Below, piece after piece: positions 1-8,000 of a stretch of DNA of 64,000 bases (positions within the stretch are counted from its first letter, which is position 1; the number at the start of each line of letters is the position of its first letter). The position numbers were made by a program, and so were the translations under genes. Source of the DNA: CAZGMJ01 sp964526785 (GTDB taxonomy: Bacteria > Planctomycetota > Phycisphaerae > Sedimentisphaerales > Anaerobacaceae); the NCBI GenBank assembly GCA_964526785.1, contig CAZGMJ010000012.1, forward strand, positions 1 to 64,000, given 5' to 3'. The notes beneath the pieces were generated by a model, which saw nothing but the letters and a program-made list of their open reading frames with translations, was not told the origin of the DNA and did not search any database.

Positions 1-330
1 AATAATGGACAAATGGCCGGTTGCGGCGGCCGGTCAACTCGCTAAACAGATACGAAATACTTTACATCCTAACCTTTGTCTATGGCCGAACTACTCCATA
101 TGTCGCGTCTATTCTCCTCTGGCTGCCGATCTTATGAGCCCCCGATGGCCTCTTTGCCTCATACCTCAACGCCCTATATCTTTATCTCTAGTTTTTCTTC
201 GAACATTTCACCCCCGGCAAACGTCTATATGTATTGTAGGTATCCAACTATACGAAGGAGCCAATGAGACAATGCAGCAGACCGCCCAAAGCCTCCTGCC
301 CCATACGGCAATTACCCCGCATGCACCACA
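1..330. other. intergenic stretch without a recognisable gene
   Basis: Reading frames here are short or low-complexity and have no ribosome-binding site or family resemblance. I see no tRNA-like fold and no clear hairpin. It continues into the repeat-bearing stretch that follows, so the whole first 0.9 kb is best treated as non-coding. Confidence 0.6.
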
Positions 331-414
331 ACACTCGCATCCCCGCATTCACAACGACACTCGCATCCCCGGATGCGCCACCACTCCGTCATCCCCGCAT
401 ACCACTGGCGGGGA
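331..414. repeat. short direct repeat plus REP-like hairpin
   Basis: The 15-mer ACACTCGCATCCCCG occurs at 331-345 and again at 357-371, and a related ACTCCGTCATCCCCGC follows at 383-398. The last copy forms a 7-bp stem, TCCCCGC (392-398) with GCGGGGA (408-414), around a 9-nt loop. Read as protein, one frame gives SVIPAYHWRG, which recalls the widespread spurious SVIPA-type peptides that come from dispersed GTCATCCCCGC repeats. This supports a non-coding repeat rather than a gene. Confidence 0.5.
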
Positions 415-504
415 CCCGGCAGAAACCTTGTCCCGGCCCCCGAGCCGGAACCTCAACAACCAGCGAACAGGACCGACACGTGCGAAGCCACACCGGAACG
501 AAAA

Positions 505-820
505 AATGAAAAACAAAGCCAAAAGCAAAATGCACAAGCTTCTCGCGATTGGACATGTCTACCCAGATTATCGCAGGCGCGCCCATTCGAAACCAAAACG
601 TGCAAAACAAACCCAATCGACACCCTTCTACATGGACTCGGGTGTCGTCCCGAGCGAGTGGAACGAGTCGAGGGATATCCCCTTCAGTTGGAAAAACATG
701 CAAAACAAACCCAAATATAACCTGGATAAAAAGGCTATGCCTTCGAATGCTTGCCCATACCCTCATGCAAACATCCCCGCGGAACCCAAACGTGCAAAAC
801 AAAGCCAATAGTAAGATAGG
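505..820. repeat. degenerate interspersed A-rich repeat, four copies
   Basis: Four related units share the core GCAAAACAAACCCAA or AAAACAAAGCCAA. They lie at about 505-535, 591-621, 688-720 and 783-820, separated by 55-70 bp of unrelated sequence. Copies 2 to 4 share AACRTGCAAAACAAA. Translated, they yield peptides rich in QNKPN, KTNPI and KQSQ. From memory, such peptides are commonly mis-called as small proteins in Phycisphaerae genomes. I read this as a dispersed non-coding repeat; no coding signal goes with it. Confidence 0.5.
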
Positions 821-908
821 TAAACTATGCGAATCGGAACACGAAATGCCTTTCAGTGCCGAAACCTGTCGTTTGCAGCCTACCCGCACGACCCGGGCCA
901 CAAAGTTG

Positions 909-937
909 TTTACAAACGGCGGCGAATCGCAAATAAT
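909..937 (+). promoter_or_regulatory. sigma70-type promoter for the dehydrogenase-isomerase-deoC block
   Basis: TTTACA (909-914) and AATAAT (932-937) are separated by exactly 17 bp, each one mismatch from the E. coli consensus. Transcription would start near 944, about 25 nt before the ATG at 969, with the ribosome-binding site AAGGAGG at 957-963 inside the short leader. Predicted from sequence only. Confidence 0.45.
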
Positions 938-968
938 CCGGTTTTATCCCTGATTTAAGGAGGTGCAG

Positions 969-2132
969 ATGTCAGAGATACATGCAGCCGTAGTGGGTGC
1001 CGGATTCATCGGCCCGGTTCACGTTGAGGCCCTGCAGCGGGCCGGCGTGCCCGTGGTGGGAATCATGGGCGCCTCGAAGCAGGAGGCGACAGACGCCGCC
1101 GCCAAACTCGGCCTGGCCAAAGCGTACGCGGATTTCGACGAAATCCTGGCCGACGAGTCCGTCCAGTCCGTGCACATCGCCACGCCGAACAAGCTCCATC
1201 ACGGCATGGCCAAACGCGCCCTGCAGGCGGGCAAGCACGTCATGTGCGAAAAACCGCTGGCGATGAACTCGCAGGAGTCGGCCGAACTGGTCGAGCTGGC
1301 CGCCGGTTCGAACCTGGCCGCGGGCGTCAACTACAACATCCGCTTCTATCCGCTCTGCCTCGAAGCGGCCGATATGGTCGAACGAGGCGACGTCGGCCGG
1401 ATATATTCCGTCGTCGGCAGCTATGTCCAGGACTGGCTCTTCCACGAAACGGACTACAACTGGCGCGTCCTCGCCGAAGAAGGCGGCGAACTGCGGGCCG
1501 TGGCCGATATCGGTACGCACTGGCTCGATCTCATTCACGCGGTCACCGGCCTCGAAGTCGAAGCGGTCTGTGCGGATTTGACGATTGTCTTTCCCGTCCG
1601 CAAGCGGCCCAAAGGCGAGGTCGAGACCTTCAAGGGCAAGCAAGGCTCCGGGCCGGTCGAGACCGAGGATATCGCCATCGCCACCGAGGACCAGGGTTGC
1701 ATCATGTTCCGCTTCAAGGGAGGCGGTCGCGGCTGTCTCTGGGTCTCGCAGGTCACGGCCGGTCGGAAGAACTGCCTGCGGTACGAACTGGCGGGCTCGA
1801 AATGTGCCATCGAATGGTGCAGCCAGCAGCCCAACAGCCTCTGGATCGGCCATCGCGACAAACCGAACGAGGAACTCATTCGCGACCCCGCACTGCTCGG
1901 CGATCGGGCTGGCTCGCACATCGGCTATCCGGGCGGCCACAACGAAGGCTTCCCCGACACGTTCAAGCAATGCTTCCGTGCATTTTACGGCTATATCGAC
2001 CAGGACGATTTCTCCAAACCCGCACCGTTTCCGACCTTTGCCGACGGCCATCGCGAAATCGTGCTGTGCGAAGCAATCCTAGAAAGCCATCGGCAAAGCG
2101 GGTGGGTACAGATCGAAGGAGGCGACAGATGA
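969..2132 (+). CDS. Gfo/Idh/MocA family oxidoreductase
   Basis: A 387-residue NAD(P)-dependent sugar or polyol dehydrogenase, probably cytoplasmic. The N-terminal Rossmann fold shows VGAGFIGPVH near residues 9-18, and the family's EKPLA lysine motif (CEKPLAMNSQES) lies near residue 95. A DIGTHWLDLIH segment near residue 180 carries the usual catalytic-region histidine. The ATG at 969 is chosen because AAGGAGG (957-963) is correctly spaced to it; an in-frame GTG at 963 would overlap that site. The stop overlaps the next start (ATGA at 2129-2132), so it is co-translated with a sugar isomerase, a common pairing for oxidation-epimerisation of inositols or uncommon sugars. The substrate cannot be read from sequence. 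Confidence 0.93.
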   Translation: MSEIHAAVVGAGFIGPVHVEALQRAGVPVVGIMGASKQEATDAAAKLGLAKAYADFDEILADESVQSVHIATPNKLHHGMAKRALQAGKHVMCEKPLAMNSQESAELVELAAGSNLAAGVNYNIRFYPLCLEAADMVERGDVGRIYSVVGSYVQDWLFHETDYNWRVLAEEGGELRAVADIGTHWLDLIHAVTGLEVEAVCADLTIVFPVRKRPKGEVETFKGKQGSGPVETEDIAIATEDQGCIMFRFKGGGRGCLWVSQVTAGRKNCLRYELAGSKCAIEWCSQQPNSLWIGHRDKPNEELIRDPALLGDRAGSHIGYPGGHNEGFPDTFKQCFRAFYGYIDQDDFSKPAPFPTFADGHREIVLCEAILESHRQSGWVQIEGGDR

Positions 2133-3043
2133 AACTCGGATTCATGACCGCGATACTGCCCGATCTCTCGCTCGAACAGATTGTCCAGTTCGCCGCGGAA
2201 GAAGGCTTCTCGTGCCTGGAGATCATGTGTTGGCCGAAAGGAAAGGCCGAACGCCGCTATGCGGGCGTTACGCATATCGACGTCGTCGATCTAAAAAAGG
2301 CCGACGCACGGCGGATTAACGACCTCTGCGCCGCACACGGCATCACCATCAGCGGCCTGGGCTACTACCCCAATCCGCTGACGCCGGATGCGAAAGAGGC
2401 AAAAGTATACACTGACCACATCAGGAAGGTGATTCGCGCCGCCCGCCTGCTCGACGTCAATCTCGTCAATACGTTCATCGGCAGGGACTGGACCAAATCG
2501 GTCGACGCCAACTGGCCCCGCTTCAAGAAGACGTGGAAGCCGCTGGTCAAATTCGCAGCCGATAAGGGCGTCAGGATCGGTATCGAGAACTGCCCGATGT
2601 ACTTCACCGGCGATGAATGGCCCGGCGGCAAGAACCTGGCGCACTGTCCGAAGATTTGGCGCAGGATGTTCGAGGATATCCCCGGCGACAACTTCGGCCT
2701 CAACTACGATCCCTCCCACATGATCTGGCAGCACATGGACCATATCAAGCCCCTGATCGAGTTCAAGGATCGCATCTTCCACGTGCACGCAAAGGATGTC
2801 CGCCTCGACAAGCACCGCCTCGACGACGTCGGCGTCATGGCGACGCCACTGGAATACCACACGCCGAAGCTGCCCGGCCTCGGCCAGGTCAACTGGAGCC
2901 GCCTGTTCTCCGTGCTGGGCGATACCGGCTACAAAGGGGCCGTCTGCATCGAGGTTGAGGATCGGGCGTATGAAGGCTCGGTGGAACTGAGAAAGACATC
3001 GTTGATACAGAGCGGCCGTTTCCTCAGGCAGTATCTGCCGTAG
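2129..3043 (+). CDS. sugar phosphate isomerase/epimerase (xylose isomerase-like TIM barrel)
   Basis: A 304-residue AP-endonuclease-2/xylose-isomerase-fold protein. Metal-ligand segments typical of the family are visible: GIENCP (glutamate), NYDPSHMIWQ (aspartate and histidine), HVHAKDV (histidine) and CIEVED near the C-terminus. It starts inside the stop of the preceding dehydrogenase, with GAAGGAGG just upstream, so translation is probably coupled. Such proteins act as epimerases or dehydratases on keto-sugars or inositol derivatives produced by a partner Gfo/Idh/MocA enzyme. The exact reaction is unknown. It is followed after 32 bp by deoC on the same strand. Confidence 0.92.
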   Translation: MKLGFMTAILPDLSLEQIVQFAAEEGFSCLEIMCWPKGKAERRYAGVTHIDVVDLKKADARRINDLCAAHGITISGLGYYPNPLTPDAKEAKVYTDHIRKVIRAARLLDVNLVNTFIGRDWTKSVDANWPRFKKTWKPLVKFAADKGVRIGIENCPMYFTGDEWPGGKNLAHCPKIWRRMFEDIPGDNFGLNYDPSHMIWQHMDHIKPLIEFKDRIFHVHAKDVRLDKHRLDDVGVMATPLEYHTPKLPGLGQVNWSRLFSVLGDTGYKGAVCIEVEDRAYEGSVELRKTSLIQSGRFLRQYLP

Positions 3044-3075
3044 AACCGGCCGCATCAACCGAATTGGAGCACTAA

Positions 3076-3762
3076 ATGGATTATACGTACAGCGATATCG
3101 CAAAAATGATCGATCATTCCCTGCTGAACCCGACGCTGACCGTCGATCAGCTCGAGGCCGGCTGCCGGCTCGCCCTCGACTATGACGTCGCCAGCGTCTG
3201 CATCATGCCCTACTACCTCCGGCGCTGCGCCGAGATGCTGAAGGGTAGCACCGTCAAAGCCAGCACGACCATCGGCTTTCCCCACGGCGGGCACACGACG
3301 GCTGTCAAAGCCGCCGAAGCAAAGCAGGCCCTCGACGACGGCTGCGAGGAACTCGATATGGTCGTCAACATCAGCAAGGTCCTCAGCGGCGACTGGGATT
3401 ACGTCCGCGACGATATCAAGACGGTGGTCGATCTCGCCCACGCGCAGCAGCAGAAGGTCAAGGTGATCTTCGAGAATTGCTACCTCCAGGATGAACAGAA
3501 GATTCAACTCTGCAATATATGCGGCCAAATCGGTGCCGACTGGGTCAAGACCTCAACCGGTTACGGCACGGGCGGAGCAACGATGGAGGATTTGAAGCTG
3601 ATGCGCGAAAACTCTCCCGATCAGGTGCAGGTCAAAGCCGCCGGCGGCGTCCGGGATCTCGACAAACTGCTCGAAGTCCGCGCCCTCGGCGTAACGCGCG
3701 TCGGTGCAAGCAGAACCGCAGATATACTCGATGAGTGCAAAAAACGGCTTGGTAAAGGCTGA
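3076..3762 (+). CDS. deoC: deoxyribose-phosphate aldolase
   Basis: A 228-residue class I aldolase cleaving 2-deoxyribose 5-phosphate to glyceraldehyde 3-phosphate and acetaldehyde. Key residues are present: the Schiff-base lysine in VKTSTGYGTGGA, the second active-site lysine in VKAAGGVR, and the aspartate of CEELDMVVN. The C-terminal GASRT phosphate-binding segment is intact. Its length matches the family. A ribosome-binding site (TTGGAG) precedes the ATG. Being third in the block with a dehydrogenase and an isomerase, it may cleave the end product of that short pathway instead of, or as well as, nucleoside-derived deoxyribose (inference). It is convergent with the next gene across about 175 bp in which I see no strong terminator. 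Confidence 0.95.
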   Translation: MDYTYSDIAKMIDHSLLNPTLTVDQLEAGCRLALDYDVASVCIMPYYLRRCAEMLKGSTVKASTTIGFPHGGHTTAVKAAEAKQALDDGCEELDMVVNISKVLSGDWDYVRDDIKTVVDLAHAQQQKVKVIFENCYLQDEQKIQLCNICGQIGADWVKTSTGYGTGGATMEDLKLMRENSPDQVQVKAAGGVRDLDKLLEVRALGVTRVGASRTADILDECKKRLGKG

Positions 3763-3937
3763 AAAACGCCCGATTTCGCCCGAAAGTTTTGACGCTTGAA
3801 GGGGCTGTGCCGGCTCTGTAAGGGCTTATGTCCGCCGCAGCAGAGGCAAATGCCGCAGGTTATTGCGCGATAACCGAGCCCGTATGCGGCTCATGGGCGA
3901 AAAACAGTCGCCGAAATGCTCAATAGTCGAGCTTTTG

Positions 3938-4729
3938 TTATTCCTTCAGTGCTGCGGTCGCCTCTTCGACGCTCGCGCCTTCGTGCACCATCTTGCTCAG
4001 GGCTGCGATCATCTTGGTCGGATTCGCGTGCTGAAAGGCGTTTCGCCCGATGGAAAGGCCCGTCGCCCCGGCTGCCAGAGCGCCTTCGACCATCTTGAAG
4101 ATCTCCTGGTCGGAGCCCATTTTGGCTCCGCCGGCAATGACCACGGGCACCGGACACCCGTCGACAACCTCCTGGAAGGAGTCGACGCCGGTGTAGTTGA
4201 CCTTGACAATGTCCGCGCCCAGTTCGGCACCGACCCTGGCCGCGTGCTTGACGTACTTGATGTCATACTCGTCGTCGATCTTCGGCCCTCTGGTGTACAT
4301 CATGGCGATCAGCGGCATCTGCCATTCCAGGCACCGCTCGCTGACCCATCCGAGCTGGCGGAGCATCTGGCTTTCCGTCTCGGCTCCGAGGTTGATGTGG
4401 ACCGAAACCGCATCGGCACCGACCTTGATCGCCTCTTCGACGGTGCAGACAAGCTCCTTGGCATTAGGATCGGGGCTCAGCGACGTTCCGGCTGAGAGAT
4501 GCACGATCAGCCCGACGTCCTTGCCGGTGCCGCGGTGCCCGGCGCGAACGATTCCCTTGTGCATCAAGATGGCGTTCGCACCACCACCTACGACTTTGCC
4601 GATCGTCTCGCGCATATCCTGCAGGCCGTCGATCGGCCCGACCGTAACGCCGTGGTCCATCGGCACGATCACAGTCTTGCGCGAATTGCGATTGATTATA
4701 CGCTCCAGTCGAATCTTCTTGCCTATCAT
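3938..4729 (-). CDS. DhnA/archaeal-type class I aldolase (FBP aldolase or ADH synthase family)
   Basis: A 263-residue TIM-barrel aldolase. The opening segment RTVIVPMDHGVTVGP-like (TVIVPMDHGVTVGP), the DIVKVNYTG lysine strand and the VVIAGGAKMGSD phosphate loop identify the family that includes archaeal-type fructose-bisphosphate aldolase and 2-amino-3,7-dideoxy-D-threo-hept-6-ulosonate synthase. The ATG at 4729 is favoured because GGAGG at 4737-4741 precedes it and homology begins there; a longer frame to 4822 adds non-conserved residues. It could be the aldolase for a phosphorylated keto-sugar from the neighbouring block or the organism's FBP aldolase. The two families are hard to separate by eye. 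Confidence 0.88.
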   Translation of the reverse strand: MIGKKIRLERIINRNSRKTVIVPMDHGVTVGPIDGLQDMRETIGKVVGGGANAILMHKGIVRAGHRGTGKDVGLIVHLSAGTSLSPDPNAKELVCTVEEAIKVGADAVSVHINLGAETESQMLRQLGWVSERCLEWQMPLIAMMYTRGPKIDDEYDIKYVKHAARVGAELGADIVKVNYTGVDSFQEVVDGCPVPVVIAGGAKMGSDQEIFKMVEGALAAGATGLSIGRNAFQHANPTKMIAALSKMVHEGASVEEATAALKE

Positions 4730-5066
4730 TGCACTACCTCCAGTGGGCGAAAAGCCACTGTCATAATCTCTATTGTGAAACAACGTTCTTTGCCACGCAC
4801 CAATAAAGCGCCTACTGTACATGCGTATCTGCCAAACGCAAGGGAAAACTGCCGGATAGACTGCGGCAGGTTTGCGACACTGGCTGGTTCGATGCGGCGG
4901 CCGACTGCCGCGATTGGACCAAACGGTGATGCCTATGATGAAGGAGGCGAAGATCGCAACGGATGCTGCGATTGTCCGGCAGCGCTTCTGCGTCGCCTCG
5001 GCGGGATGATCACAGAGTCATCGAGCGAGTGTGCGTCATTCGCCCCCACCGCGGGTGGCACTGGCT
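4730..5066. other. intergenic stretch, no gene recognised
   Basis: This lies between two minus-strand genes. It should contain the promoter of the aldolase and the 3' end of the CotH-type transcript. Open frames on both strands are shadows of the flanking genes, and I could not pick a convincing promoter or terminator. Confidence 0.5.
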
Positions 5067-8000
5067 CTACCAGCCGGGGGTAGGCGAGTCGGCCTGCCAG
5101 TTGGCTGGATCGTTGCTCGCTGCGTCGGCCTGCAAAATGACCCGATGCAGCGATCTGCCTGTACCGTCGGCGTCTATCGGCCATGGGGACGAGTCGGAGT
5201 AGTACACCTCGTCGGCCAGCACCCAGGCAATATCTCCGCCGATTGCATCCGGTGCTTCGGGTCGTTCGAGAGCGAGTCGCTCGCCGCCGTTGGACAGATT
5301 GCCCGACCACGGCCCGACGATATCCACGCCCGCGGTCAGCGAGCCGGTATCGTACGCCGCCTCGAAGGCCGCCAAAGCCGCCGGGTCCGTATACGGATTG
5401 AAGCCGACCACGATCAGCCGCCCGCCCGCGGCAATGGATACGCCCACGTCGAACGTATGGCTGACCGCGTTATCCAGCCTCCAGAGCCCGACCGCATTGA
5501 CCAGACTGACCGCCACCGCCTGCGGATTGTACAACTCGATGTACTCGGCATTCGGATCGACCGGGTGATACATGATCTCCGATATCACCACGTCGCTCAG
5601 CGGCTCGCCGTTGGCCGTGCCGCGCGAGGGAATCATCGCGAACCAATACTCCCCGCCGTCCGGATACCGGCCCAGCGACACGTTGTTCTCCTGGCCCTTG
5701 AACGCAATACAATCGACCACCCGATCTTCCGACGTGCCCGGCAGGTACGACAGATACAGCTCCTCGCCCGCCTTGTTGAGACCGAAGCCTTCGGTGATCG
5801 GATTGTGGAAATCATGGATCTCATCGAAGCTGACCCGGCCGTGCCCCGCCAGCATCTGCGCCGGTATCGCCCATTTGTCCAGATCGTCCGCATCGTCGCT
5901 GAGATACCAGCCCGCGAGATTCACCGCGCTGTTCGACGTATTATACAACTCGATCCAGTCGTTCGATTCGTGCTGCGGATACAGATCGCTGCTGAGGTCC
6001 GTATGGGCCATCACCTCGTTGAGCACCACGGTTCGCTGCAGTTCGGCATCATCGCCGCCCGGGGAGCCGTGGATGTACGCACTGGCCCGCCAGTTGCCCC
6101 CGTAGTTCAACGGTCCGTCCGGCTGACTGCGAATCGCCTCGGGCAGCGGCACAAGCGAATGGCCCGCCCCATCGGCCGAACCCGGCCAGCCGCGGCCGTC
6201 GTTGTACTCGAAATCGGCAATCGTACCGTTGTAGGTATCCACCAGGCGAATCCGCTCGCCCGCATTGGAGAGCTTGTTCGGAAATACCCCGGCGATACGG
6301 TCCGAAAGACCCGCGCCGTATCGCGAGGTAAAGGCCGCTTCGTTGCTGACCACCAGCACAAACTCGCCCGGACCCAGCGTACTGACCCGGCTGCCCTCGA
6401 ACGCAAATGTGATGCCGTTGTCGAACGATACGTACTTCAAATCCAGCGTCTCGTCCCCGATGTTCTTCAACTCCACGAACTCGAACTCGTCGTTGTCCCG
6501 CATATCCCCCAGCGGCGGATCGGCCGGATTATACATCAACTCGGTGATACGCAGATTCTCCAGAATGCCCTTGGCGACCGGTTCGCCCGCAACGAACTGC
6601 ACCGGTTGCGACCAATGGCTCCACCGACCCGTATTGTCCTGCATCCGACAGCGAACGCGGTACGTACGCCCCGGCTTGACTTCCGTCGCCGGAATTTGGA
6701 TCGTATCGTCAAACTCCGTCAGCAACGGACTCTCCCAAACCGCGTCTATCTCATATCTACCCCGCGTCCGCTGATAAGAAGGCGGTGCAGGGGGCTCATC
6801 CGGAGCTGTTTCGGCAAGCAGAAGTGCGTCGATGAAGCAATCACTGGAGTTTCCCAGGCTTCTGTTGAGCAATTGAATCGCGATAACGTTGGTGCCCGAA
6901 ACGAGGTAACTTTGCGGGTCCGGCAAGACGAAAGTCCCCCATCGCTCATTGCCGCCTCTGCTGGCGGTCGCATCAAACGGCAGTTCCGATCCGGACACAT
7001 TTTCGGAGAGAACATGTTGCCCGTTGATCCATACGTTCATGCCGTCGTCGTACAGGCACTCGAAGGTCAACTTCCCAATGCTATCGGTATCAAGTACATC
7101 GAATTCCCTGCGGAGATATACAGTGGAGTAATTGTACCTCATGTCGGCAAGCCTGGTGACGATGAAGCCTTCTCCAAAACCTATGGGCAATCCGCCCTCG
7201 GCCCATCCGTCGTCCTGGAATTCGGGCTGTCGCCAGAGGGTACGGGGAACCGACGGTTCCTGTGTCCCTTTGAAGTACTTCCATGTCGTGCCGTCGTGGA
7301 CAAGTGTGGATCCCTGATCGGGGTCGGGCGGCTCAGAGCCCGGGGCGACGTCGGCGATACGCCACTGCGCTGCTGCGAACGTATGCGCACCCTGCGGGTC
7401 TGCATACGGTCCGGTCTGGAATGTCAAGGCGTTGATCGGGAAGCCGGCAGGACTAGTCGAACTGATGACAGGTCTGGCCGGAATCTGGGAATCACTGGAA
7501 ATCGAGTCCATGTGACTGAGGCGTTCGGCCACGTAGTCCTTCATGACTTTGACCATGCCGGCGAAACTGCGCTGGTAGCCCCGGGATTCGGCGGCACGAT
7601 AGAAACGCCCCTGACCAGCTTTGAACGAGGCGTTTCTCGACAAATACGTCGGATAGGCACCATCGCCAACGACCCAATGGTAGTCCCACATCGCTCGATC
7701 AGCCTTTGCCATCGACAGCCCGCCATTCGGGTCATCTATGATTGCCGCATACTCGTCGATCAACTGGTTCATCTGCTCGGGATTGAACAGCAGGTCCCGG
7801 ATTTCGCGGACACGGTTTCTGCATTCGATATTTACTGCCGGGAAATCGAGTACACCGGCACGCCTGAACGGGTCACTCGGATAATTGCTGCCGTAATACG
7901 TTGTCCACGTCAGATCCACGTCCCAGGGAAGTTGCCACCAACGATCCGTCTGGGGATGGTGATAGAGGAACCAGTTCTTACCGGTGATGTCGCCGTGGTG

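Noticed and set aside
5..811. 268-codon frame at the left edge
   Set aside because: It is built from repeat units and low-complexity sequence, overlaps other frames in all phases and has no ribosome-binding site.
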